Assembly (NCBI GenBank): GCA_022925895.1
Contig: JAKSYS010000529.1
Location: 1 to 43,685, forward strand
Direction: 5' to 3'
Origin: Fragilaria crotonensis
Taxonomy: Eukaryota; Bacillariophyta; Fragilariophyceae; Fragilariales; Fragilariaceae
Length of the DNA: 43,685 bases
The translations under genes and the position numbers were made by a program. The notes under the pieces are model-generated. The model was not told where the DNA came from. It worked only from the letters and a program-made list of their open reading frames with translations, and did no database searches. Positions 20,702 through 30,261 of the stretch are shown here, in pieces. Positions within the stretch are counted from its first letter, which is position 1; each line of letters starts with the position of its first letter.

Positions 20702-22380
20702 ACTCTATGCACACATTAATTATATTGGTGAATGAATTTCGAGTAAGAAAAATGTTCCACTCGGAGGTCGACAGACGAGGATTACTTCTCATTTCTCATA
20801 TGATACCTGGTACAGTGCGTATCTTCAATCGACATCAGCCCTTCAGCATCATTTGGCAGCTGGGACGTCGGGGCAATCTTATACTTCAGTACTTGTGATT
20901 GGACGACATCCGAACCCCATGTTGTTGACTTCAACGACGACAAGTACTGTATCGAATTGCATCCAGATGAACTGAACACGAACGATTGACGAAAGATGAG
21001 GCTATGTTTTATAGGTGAGTGATGGACTCCGATAACGAGCATGTGAACATCCGGCGAAACAACACATGTACTCGCAATACTACTGCAAACGCAAGACGCA
21101 GCGGTTTCCAATCGACCTTCCACTGTTGGAAAACCTCCTATTTATTTAATCTATGCCAAAGTAATGCTCTTTAGTTTGAGCTGGCCGTGTGACTTTCATC
21201 GACACGGGCGGTATAAAACGAGACAACATCCCTCATGATCTTATGACGATGTCAACGCCGAATTAATGTGATGATTGCGTTTCCAATCCATTTTACTCAC
21301 TGAACTTTTTATTGTTTCGTACTTGACATCAATCCTTTCAATGGTAAACCTTAAGGAATGGCTTCAATGTTGACACTGGAACACTTGTTTGTCCGTTGCG
21401 ACTGAGGCCATGCGTTCCCGTGTACTCCGAGTTCATGCTACAGCATTCACAAGAGTGTCTTGGTGTCCGCTGCCCCAACTCTCTGGTCTCGTCTCGAGAC
21501 AATTGCCATCTTCAGCCGTCGGAGTCGAAAGTTGCAAAAGTTGGCGATAACTGTGTCAGCCCTCGAAAACTGTGACGTTGCTGCGACAATTAGCACACAT
21601 CTCTCTCGACACGGCTTTGTTCATCCTTGATGGAGTGGAGTATGCATGTAGTGCAAGAACATGCATACTCCGATTACATTCTATTCGGATCCGGCCCCGG
21701 AACGCACCTTGGAAGCGAAGAAAAGTCGCAAGCCTGCAGACGCAGGAAGTGCGGTAGTCGTGACAAACCGTCGTCGTGCCGTCTGTGGGGCGTGTGTGCC
21801 CCTCGTTTGCCTACCACTCACACAAACACACATGGCAGAATTGGATCTTGGATCCCGCATCCCGGTTCTCGTTTTCGCACTGTAGTACCTGCTACTACTG
21901 GTACAATGCAACAACTAACAAGTGACGTACCTCAACTTCCCCATGGCCCTGCATGCATGCCTTGTGACAGTTAGTGTGTGTTTGCTTCTCTATGAGTGTG
22001 TGACAGTTGATGTACGTGTGTGATGCGTGTTTGCGTTCCTGTTTGAACAGCATTCCGCCGCTCTAGTATATCGCCACGCCAGTCAATGCTTCGGTACACT
22101 ACTGCTGGTGAAAAAGTGCAATGCAAAAAAGTCTATGAATTATCTGGAAGCGTTGTGGCCCTATTCCCAGGCGGTTGTCTATGAGTCTCAGACTCTTTTT
22201 TCTCCTTGTCGTTTGATGCAAATGTGCGCATTGCGCATGTGAAGTTTTCTATGGGTGTGAACTTGGGTGCGAATCTTGTGTAGGTTTTGATAGATGATGA
22301 ATGGCCATCATGAAGGACAACCAGGTACCACGGGATGTACCTGTTGATTTGTTCCGTACACCACCAAATGCATCTGGTAT
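20702..22380. other. Long intergenic region, no gene recognised
   Basis: Several short frames occur on both strands (for example minus 20782-21123 and plus 21627-21974), but none shows a recognisable domain, conserved-looking composition or splice-joined partner. The one clear structure is the hairpin at 21637-21671. The stretch 21965-22035 is rich in GTGTGT. Confidence 0.45.
21637..21671. repeat. Perfect 13-bp inverted repeat with 9-nt loop
   Basis: The arm GGAGTATGCATGT (21637-21649) is followed after nine bases by its exact complement ACATGCATACTCC (21659-21671). It lies in a gene-free region and could form a cruciform or RNA hairpin. The function is unknown. Confidence 0.7.
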
Positions 22381-23046
22381 TTAGAGATCAAGGATGAAGA
22401 TTCCGTCGTCGTCGATGGAGAGATCGCAGTCCATGGCTGCGCCGCCGCGACGTCCCACCAAATCTACCAGTGAAGGTAATGGCCTTGAATACGAATCTTG
22501 TGACAACCAATCTGCAGGTGCCCCAGCGAATGTAGTACCACCACGCAGCGACGTTTCGTTGTCAACGTCGTAGATGGCTTTCGTGGAAGGTGTCCGTTCA
22601 AGCCATGGCATGCCATCCGGTGAACCTGGCATTGGAGGAAAGCGACTGTGAAGATGCTTCTTGTTTCGCATGCTGGTCTTGTTGTCCAAGTCATGGTGAG
22701 TTCGAATGACACTGTCAAGGCTATCACGAATGTCAGATCCACTGTTCTGCTGAGAAAGCATGCCACCGGCTATTCGTAGAAACATACAATAGTCTCGGTA
22801 TTCAGCAGCTTCTTCATCTTCCATCAGTTGAATCTCCGAGTCTGTGCGCTTCATTTTGAACATGATTGGGTCACTCATTGTTCTTTGAGACCCATTCTTT
22901 GAGTTTGATGGTGAGTATGCATAGTCTTCGTGGTGATTGCTCTGGAAGCGATGGCAGTCGTCGTATTCGTCGTTCTCAAACATGAACGAATAATCATCGT
23001 TGAAGTCAGATTCACACCTGATCTCGATATCCAAGGATCGTGTCAT
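22381..23046 (-). CDS. Acidic, mostly disordered protein of 221 residues, unknown function
   Basis: A single-exon frame from an ATG at 23044-23046 to a stop at 22381. The protein is rich in Asp, Glu, Ser and Asn, with little predicted structure apart from one helix-prone block of which the key part is EEAAEYRDYCMFLRIAGGM. Several Ser/Thr-Pro or RTPSTK-like sites suggest phosphorylation. The C-terminus ends DDGIFILDL, an acidic-hydrophobic tail. No domain was recognised; a regulatory or transcription-related role is only a guess. A minus-strand frame of this length with a clean start and no frameshift supports a real gene. Confidence 0.6.
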   Translation of the reverse strand: MTRSLDIEIRCESDFNDDYSFMFENDEYDDCHRFQSNHHEDYAYSPSNSKNGSQRTMSDPIMFKMKRTDSEIQLMEDEEAAEYRDYCMFLRIAGGMLSQQNSGSDIRDSLDSVIRTHHDLDNKTSMRNKKHLHSRFPPMPGSPDGMPWLERTPSTKAIYDVDNETSLRGGTTFAGAPADWLSQDSYSRPLPSLVDLVGRRGGAAMDCDLSIDDDGIFILDL

Positions 23047-24213
23047 GATATATGATAAACCTGCTATATAGTGCTGTGATTTGTGGTCTGTTGTCTAGTT
23101 CAAATGGTACTCTGCCCGCGATCGGAGGTGTATGAAACTCAATTTATGTCACGAAACGTACACAATCAAGATATGGCTGATGAAAGATTTGTGTTCGCTT
23201 ATACTTTTATGTGCCATTCAGCCACCCTCAATAGTGGACGAGTGGACGAGTCGTGACCCTCCCTTCTGTGAGGATCGTGAGTCTTCAAGAATGTGACACG
23301 GTACAAATCAAATCTGTACCAGAGTCTAGCTGGAGTCTAGTCACAGCCGTACGCCGAATCTCGAATCTACGCCAAGGGCCTATGATTTTGCGCATTCCCG
23401 TCACACATGAATATCAACCACGGATTCCATAGGCCAAAATGACCTTGCAACTTGAATTTAAGTGACGTCGCTGACGTGTGGGTTGACATGTCATCCAAAA
23501 CGATACCTGGTAGTGGACCTCGACACCATTCACACACACACACACACACTCCCAGCACACTCACAGCACACACTTCAGTCGGCGTCCCTGCAATCGGCCA
23601 ACCACACTTGCTCGACCTATGTCCCCCCCCTGAATTTTTCCAGACGTTGTCCATAGGTCGGCCCTCGCTGGGACTAGTCTTGCAACGATTCTATAACTGA
23701 CATTAGTTTTAACAAGAGTGGTAGTAACGGTTTTTCACCCAGATGCCAAAAATGTCATAATCTTGTAACCACATAATAACCGTTTAGTGATCTCGGATGG
23801 GAACCTCACATTTTGCCACGTCGCAGAAATCCTACCAATCAAGTTGCAATGCCTCAGGCTATTTCCAACACACATCATGTTGTACTCGTAGAAAGTACCA
23901 CTGCTACTACTAGAGTGTAGAAAGAAATCGGGACTGGTTTTGAAAAATGAGAAGGCGGCCGACTATAGGCCTTTCCCGAGCCGCTGGCTGTCATGAGACC
24001 CAAAACGTGCTCAGAGGCGCGCAAGGTGAGGCTCTTCGATTGGAGCTCGGGTTCAAAAGTTGACGATGAAACGAGAAGAAGCAAATGGAAGACCTAGTTA
24101 CTACTGTACTTGGTATCGGGTTCATGCCAAACGTTCATAAAACCATTACATGGTTCAAGTAACGCCTTGCAAAAAGGTTGATGCGGTTACTACAGGTAGT
24201 TACTCGAAAGTAC
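23047..24213. other. Intergenic with CA microsatellite
   Basis: This gene-free region upstream of the acidic protein contains a CA-repeat tract at about 23527-23549 and a short 9-bp tandem GTGGACGAG near 23233-23250. No coding sequence was recognised. Confidence 0.5.
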
Positions 24214-26290
24214 TACTACTGTACCAGGCAATGTAGGCTAGACGGCTACCGGTAGACAAATGACAGCGGACTTGGTGGCAGAGTGAAAATGTATCCGACT
24301 GGCAGTCCGGTCCCAGATAAAGCCAAACGGCCAGGTTAGAACAAGGGTAGAAGGCAAAAGTCGCGAGTCGAACATGATGTAGCAAGTCCGTCGTACTGCA
24401 GCACTCGATTGTCGTGCCCTCGTCTGAATCCCCTCGCCGTCGCTTTCTGATCAAGATTTCCATATAGCAAACGCAGTTCTTGATGTGGAAGGTGTCATGT
24501 GTAATCAATCCGACATTAAATTTACACAACTAGTTGACACGACGACTACGACCAGTCTTAACCACGATACTTCGATAGTCGCCTAAAGTACTAGAACGAT
24601 CAAGCTCCAGCAGGTAGTATGGGGGCATAGGTCTGCTGTTGTACCGTCTTACCTGACTTGGTGGCGGAGTGAAAATGCATCCGACTGGTTGTCCAGTACG
24701 GAATGGAGCCAAACGGCCAGGTTTGAACGCAGAGTCGAATACATACCAGGTAGAGTTAGTTTACGTTTCGCTTATCTAACCCTGATCTGAATCTCTCGTC
24801 TTTGCTTTGATAAAGGTTTCATAGAGCAAAGTCAGTAATGGAGTACATGATGTGGAAGGTGCGATGAGTAATTTATACAAATTGTTGGCACTACTACTAG
24901 TAGACCACATGCCTATGGCTGTGTTATGCTTCGATATTCGTCAATGGTACAAGCATATAGCACTTCCATGGAGTAGCTGCCAGGTACTGGCCTATTTTTG
25001 TACTGCCTTACTAGACATGGTGGCTGAGTGGAAATGTGGAAATGCATGTCCCCGATTGGGGTAGCGTCCGGAGTCCGGTGCGGGATTAAACCAAACGGCC
25101 AGGGTAGCACAATAACAGATGGACAGGCAGAGCTACGTACCAGGTACTGCAGCCATCACTCGATTAGACCTTGCCCGAATCTAAAGCATCTCCCTCGTCG
25201 TCTTCGCTTTGCTGTGATTCGGATTTTCATAGTGCAAACGCCAGACTGCACATATTGTCGTATGTAGTATGCGGGATGTACAATCAGACCCCTAGCCAAA
25301 TTGTTGACACGTTGACACTATTCCCTTGTACGAGACCACTATGTCTTTTGCTAAACTTCAATAGATGTTTGCCTATATACTAGAACTTAGTATCGCCAGC
25401 TTGTATTATGGGGGCTCTGGCATTTTGATGTACCTGGTACAGTACCGTCTAAATACGGAAGACTTGGTGGCGGAGTGAAAATGCATCAACCTGATAGTCC
25501 GGTCGGGGATGAAGCCAAACGGCCAGCTGATGGCAAAATATACATTCGCGTACTCCGAGTGGGTACCAGGTACCGTCGCACTCGATTATCTGCTTACTAT
25601 CATTTGTGATCTGAATCCCCCGTCTTCGCGTTGTGCGATCAAGATTTTCATAGTTCAAGTGCAGTACAAGTACATGATGTCGTAGATGTGATGTGCCATC
25701 AAGCCTTCTCTGTACTCTGGAGTACATAAAGATAACACATTGTTGACACCTCTCTAACTCGAGTATGCCGAGAAGTCCACTACAATAGACTAGTATTTCA
25801 CCCTTGTAGACGTTTATGATATGGCTACCAGGCTGTGTTATTTTGGGAACTTTTTCTTATTTTGGGAATTTGTTCCCAATTAAAAATTTCAAAAGTTCCC
25901 GAATTAAACCGTGTAGAATACGTAGGATTCAGTAGAGATCATCTGGCCATCGCCCGAATCTTTTTGGACTGGCGTCGTACCGGCGACTCGGTCAAATTAG
26001 TACTGAATTACTGTATTACTGTATGATATCATCAATGTACTGACGATCCACGTAGCAATCACGTAGGACTCACACTGTACTGTGTACTGTAATGTTCCCA
26101 ATTAAAGTTCCCAAAATAAGTTTCAAAAATGTCCCGAAATAAGTTATTTCGGTGTTTTGGGGAACTTTCCCAAAATAACACAGCCTGATGGCTACTACCG
26201 AATTCGAAAATTGCATATAGAGGGGTGACTATAGGAGGTACGGGGTACTAGTACTGGCCTATTGTTGTGCAGCCTTACTAAACAACTGTA
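24214..26290. repeat. Degenerate tandem array, four full units and part of a fifth
   Basis: A conserved core (GGTGGCGGAGTGAAAATGCA, then a variable stretch, then GCCAAACGGCCAG) recurs at about 24269, 24657, 25016 and 25464, giving spacings of about 390, 360 and 450 bp. Each core is followed by related sequence containing ACTCGATT, CTGAATC, a TTTCATAG..CAA block and TTGTTGACAC. A partial fifth unit (GGCCTATTGTTGTGCAGCCTTACTA) is seen near 26252-26276. Units are diverged by numerous substitutions and indels, so the array is old. In three units the core reads on the minus strand as a similar peptide (LAVWL..DxQ.D.FSLxHQV), which may hint at a derived gene fragment. Confidence 0.75.
25821..26195. 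mobile_element. hAT-like MITE (25829-26187) inserted in the tandem array
   Basis: This 359-bp element has 21-bp perfect inverted ends (25829-25849 and 26167-26187, starting CAGGCTGTGTTATTTTGGG). An exact 8-bp target duplication ATGGCTAC lies at 25821-25828 and 26188-26195. It is AT-rich, with repeated TTCCCAATTAAA motifs in both orientations and no coding capacity. Removing it brings the spacing between array units four and five to about 450 bp, equal to the previous unit, so it inserted after the array formed. Confidence 0.9.
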
Positions 26291-26436
26291 CAGACAAGTC
26301 TACCGGTACAACAGTGCTGTGGTAGGAGAAACCAGCAGTCAGAGTCACTGACTCACTCACTGGAATCATGCCTCCGGTGTCAATGAACGATGGTGTATGA
26401 TATCCGATCAGCTGCGACAGGTATATATTCGTAAAT

Positions 26437-26473
26437 ACTCGCAGCATACTCGCAGCATACTCGCAGCATACTC
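26437..26473. repeat. 11-bp tandem repeat (three copies) upstream of the reductase gene
   Basis: Three perfect copies of ACTCGCAGCAT plus a partial fourth lie about 105 bp before the proposed reductase start. They could be protein-binding sites in its promoter, or simple slippage. Confidence 0.5.
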
Positions 26474-26577
26474 CTTACTCTACAAACGTAAAGCACTACT
26501 TCATCGTTTCTCAGTTGGAAATTCAAAGAGACGTGTCATTGAGTTTAGGTGGTGGGGAAGTTTGAAGTAGCATAGTG

Positions 26578-27921
26578 ATGAAGTTGTCAGCGTCCGTCGG
26601 AAAGATGAAAGTGCTGTCCAGAGCAGCCGTTGCCGTTGCAGCAGTAACAGCAAGAGCCTCAAGGTAAGAATGGGTTTTTAATAAGTTGCTGCGATATCTC
26701 CTCTTCGTCAATGCATCAGAAAGTATCCATGCTAACATTCCCATCACTCATAATGTCAAATCGCATCTATTGTATGCATATAGCGTACGTGCATACTCCG
26801 GTGTCATTTCCAAGACACTTACGGTACCCAAATTGGAGAAAGGCATGGATTACTGCAAACTAGGATCATCCGACCTTGAAGTCTCCAAGGTTTGTATGGG
26901 TACAATGACCTTTGGAAATCAAAATACTCTCCAAGAGGGAGTTCACCAACTCAATACTGCATTTGATGAGTACGGAGTTAACTTTATCGACACTGCCGAA
27001 ATGTATCCTGTACCCACCAATCCACAAACCTGCGGTGACACGGATCGGACTGTGGCCGAGTTCCTCAAATCACGAAATCGTGAGAGTGTCATTCTAGCCA
27101 CCAAAGTGTGTGGCCGATCGGACCGCATGACGTGGATGCCACGCGCTGAACCGGGGACGCCTGCGGAATTGAATCGAGACCAAATTTTGTTCTCGGTCGA
27201 CTCGTCACTCAAACGTTTGGGCGTCGACTACATTGACTTGCTGCAATTGCATTGGCCTGATCGATACACGGGAGGACTCTTTGGGCAACCGGATTTCTCA
27301 CCGTCGCAGCTTAAGGAGGGATACAATGCGTTTGAAGAACAACTGAGTGCGCTTCAACAAGTTGTTGAGGAAGGAAAGGTTCGCTACGTTGGTGTCAGCA
27401 ATGAAACGCCGTACGGAGTATGCTCCATGGTCGAGCTCGCAAAACATTCTCCCACACTGTACCCAAAGATTGTTTCTATTCAGAACTCATATTCTTTGGT
27501 AGTTCGCAAGGACTTTGATTCTGGCTTGGCAGAAGCATGTTACCATCACAAAGTAGGGTTGCTACCGTACAGTCCTCTTGCGGGAGGCAGCTTGAGTGGC
27601 AAATATCGCAATCCAGACCAACTCCCCGAGAAGGCACGTCTCAAGCTCTTTCCTGGTTTCATGGATCGCTACCTTGGTTCCTTGAATGAGGCCGCCGTCA
27701 ACGCATATGCTGCTCTCGCCGAAGACATTGGATTGACTCCAACGCAGTTGGCACTATCGTGGTGCTACCATCGCGAACACGTGGCTTCCACAATTATTGG
27801 TGCAACTACCATGACCCAACTGCACGAAGATATTCAGGCCTATGATGTTCGCCTGGACGATGACACTCTGTCCAAGATTAATGCAATTTACAAACAATAC
27901 ACGGATCCAACAAAAAGCTAA
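26578..27921 (+). CDS. Aldo/keto reductase of the Tas-like group, probable mitochondrial presequence
   Basis: Exon 1 (26578-26663) codes for a short Ala/Arg-rich, positively charged N-terminus (KVLSRAAVAVAAVTARAS). A 120-bp intron (AG/GTAAGA donor, ATATAG acceptor, phase 2) leads to exon 2, which begins VRAYS and looks like the cleavage region of a mitochondrial presequence. The enzyme part starts near MDYCKLGSSDLEVSKV and fits the (beta/alpha)8 aldo/keto reductases resembling bacterial Tas: FIDTAEMYPVP supplies the catalytic Asp and Tyr, ATKVCG the Lys, and LLQLHWPDRY the His. IIGATTM near the end belongs to the NADPH-binding site. Total length is about 407 residues. It should reduce small aldehydes or ketones with NADPH; the substrate is unknown. 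This is the only complete copy; truncated copies follow at 33.9 and 40.7 kb. Confidence 0.88.
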
Positions 27922-28238
27922 GAAATAGATCCATCCTGGTCTTTCAAAGTGCAGTAGTGGACAAGATTCGTTATGAACAACTCGTCATCTGCCTAAAAGT
28001 GTGCAGTACTCGCGTCGTTAGAAGTTCTAAAGGAGCCACTTTACCTGCTAGAAAGAGGATTGTTGGGAGGCAGTTGCCTCGTACGGGGCACCAACGCTGT
28101 AGAACTTATGCATTATATGAATTACAAACACATCGTGGAGTAGTCGTATCATTGCGCTTCACGTCTCGCTCGATGGGCATCGGCCTTTATCACTCATCAA
28201 CAGTCACACAAAAAAACCAATGTTTCCAGTTTTTGGAC
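27922..28238. other. Convergent spacer between reductase and sulfotransferase-glycosyltransferase, unit 1
   Basis: The 3' ends of the two genes meet here. Most of this stretch has no counterpart in units 2 and 3, where a different spacer of about 300 bp occurs. Nothing else was recognised. Confidence 0.5.
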
Positions 28239-30261
28239 TTAAAGTTTCTTGGGTTTCTTGGTCGCCTTAAACGTGGGCTTGCTTGTTGTGGGCCTCCTTG
28301 TGGGATTCCTTGTTGGCGTAATTGCGGGGTTGTTTGTAGGCTTCTTTGTGGGTGCCCTTGTGGGGTTTCTTGTGGGTGCCCTTGTGGGTTTTCTTGTAGG
28401 TCTTCTAGTGGGCTTTCTGGTCGGCTTTCTGGTCGGCTTGTAATTGGCGGCTTTAAGCGCGCGTCCGAGGTATCGTTTCTGACTGACACCGCCCATCTTT
28501 TCGATCAAGAGATCAAGACAACCGTAGAACTTTCCGGGAGTGTGGATCATCATCGGGGAGGTCTTCGTCACACTGTGGATCAATACGCTTTTGCTGTCTT
28601 CGAAAAAGACACAACCGGCCTCTAACCCTTTGGGCCATTCGGCGACTCCAAACAACTCGTTCTCGTAGTCGAGAACCAGTGCCTCAGGATCATGGTAAAG
28701 AAGTCCCGACAGAACAGCCTGGTCATCTTCAGTCTCGCCGATATCTACACGATCCAGGAGATGGAGAATGTTCCTTGCTGAACCGGCGAAGACGCCAGCA
28801 TTCAAGTAAGCACTTGCCTGGTATTCTCCCGTCCGATGATACGAGAGTTCCGACATGAAGGTTTTCCATGCGTTGATACGGAAGCCATCCTCGTACTGGC
28901 ATGTGTCCTTTCCAGAGGTGCAGGCTCGCTCCTTTCGTTCGCCTGTGATCGGATCGAAGTAGTCGAGTGGACCAGCTTGGCTCATGGCCGAAACACAGCA
29001 CTGAGGTTCAGCTGACATTACCACAGCATCAGGTCGGTTAATCGTCATTCTCTGATAGGACGAGATGAAATGGGAAACGATGCTGGCTGCTGACTCTCTG
29101 TCAGGGACATTCAGCAGGACGTCTCTTGCATCCGAGACAACAACGAGGGTGTCGTCGCTCATTTCCTTCAGAATGTCACGGATGTGTAGGTACTTGTCAC
29201 CCCATCCCTTGAAGCTCGTGCCTGCTCCAAATGTTGTTGTCTCGATTCCAACCCGTTCGCTCGTCTGGAGGAAAAACCCAAGCGAGGAATTCTCTTCGTA
29301 CTGTTCGGTGCTCGACGTCTCAAACATGATGATATGAACCTTATTGAAGGTTTGCTTGTTTGAAAACATCTTTTTGGATTGAAGCGAACCGGACCTCTCA
29401 ACAGGGAAGGGAATCTTTTTAAGTGGCAAGCCGAACTCGCGGATGCTGTAGTCTTCTTCATAGAACAATTCCAAAGTCGACTCAATGCGAGGAGTCATCA
29501 GCTTCGAAAGGAGATCCCAGGACCCAGAAAGCTCGCTGGAGGTGGCGTCAGTGAGCTTATCTTTTGCTGCGAAGATGGCCTCATTGCCATGCTCACCCCA
29601 ACCAGATGATCCGAACGCCTCCCACGCTCCGATCCTTTCGAGCAAAGATCTTGCGTCGGCTTCGGCGGTCTCGAGGTGACCGACAAAGTTGAGCGTGGGG
29701 ACAAACTTTCTGTCGATCCAGGTGCTCATTGGAATCCAGTGCTTGTCATCACAGGACTGAATAAGTGATACAAAGTCAGACATGGTCTGGTACTTGTGGA
29801 GACAGTTTTGGTCTTGAGGACAACATGCTTGCTTGATTGAGGCATCGCCGCTCATGACTTTGTCGAGGAAGGTGGACAGAAAGCGATCCTTTGGGTCACG
29901 AACGAAGGTGGCTCTGGTGTACTCGAGAATTCATCATCGCCGCGGCCTGCTCGGGGAAAATCCGAGAGCCGGACAAGTCCTTCAAAAGAATCATCGTCGA
30001 TTGACTTCCAGTTCTCCAATCCCATCATACGTCGAAGCAGCATCAACCAGAGGGTGTCAGCGACCTTTGGAACTGGAAAAAGATGAGCTTGTTGCTCTCA
30101 ATAACGATTGGGGAAGAGTCGATCATATTCATGAACATATGATCATCTTGTTCAACAGGAATGTAGGACGATGCTCCGTTCGAGGTCACATTCCAAAATG
30201 GAATGGCGCAGCATACAAGGAGTGCAAAGGCAGCTGCGGCCGGTTTCAGACTTGCAATCAT
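28239..30261 (-). CDS. Sulfotransferase / PLOD-type glycosyltransferase fusion, copy 1
   Basis: On the minus strand the gene starts at 30261 and ends at 28239. Compared with copy 2 it has small losses near 29924 (2 bases), in a G run at 29953-29956 (4 instead of 6) and in an A run at 30077-30081 (5 instead of 6), which break the frame in the N-terminal sulfotransferase part. The rest (29855-28239) is one open frame of 538 residues through the glycosyltransferase domain and the tail. The tail carries about a dozen PTRKP/PTRAP/PTKKP units and ends ATKKPKKL, longer than in copies 2 and 3. See copy 2 for domain details. Whether the breaks are real or sequencing errors cannot be told here; all lie in or near short runs. 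Confidence 0.85.
28242..28445 (-). repeat. Coding minisatellite, Pro-Thr-Arg-Lys repeat tail, copy 1
   Basis: Tandem 12-bp units encode four-residue repeats of the form PTRK, with variants PTRA, PTRN, PTKK and PTRR. The array is longest in this copy; copies 2 (35093-35229) and 3 (41802-41937) are shorter and end differently (KSTKKNKKL). Basic Pro/Thr-rich tails could be O-glycosylated or bind acidic polymers. Confidence 0.8.

Noticed and set aside
20782-21123. Minus-strand 113-codon frame
   Set aside because: No recognisable motif or partner exon was found and nearby frames are equally long by chance.
24214-26290. CRISPR-like array
   Set aside because: Units are 360-450 bp and diverged along their length, with no short identical repeats, and the DNA is eukaryotic.
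26686-26783. Reductase start at 26686 as in the longest frame
   Set aside because: That first codon is not ATG and the region is better explained as an intron after an AG/GTAAGA donor, joining a presequence-like exon.
28249-28443. Plus-strand frame of repeated hydrophobic VGFLVG units, looking like a membrane protein
   Set aside because: It is the antisense of the Pro-Thr-Arg-Lys repeat tail of the fusion enzyme; the repeat period explains the open frame.
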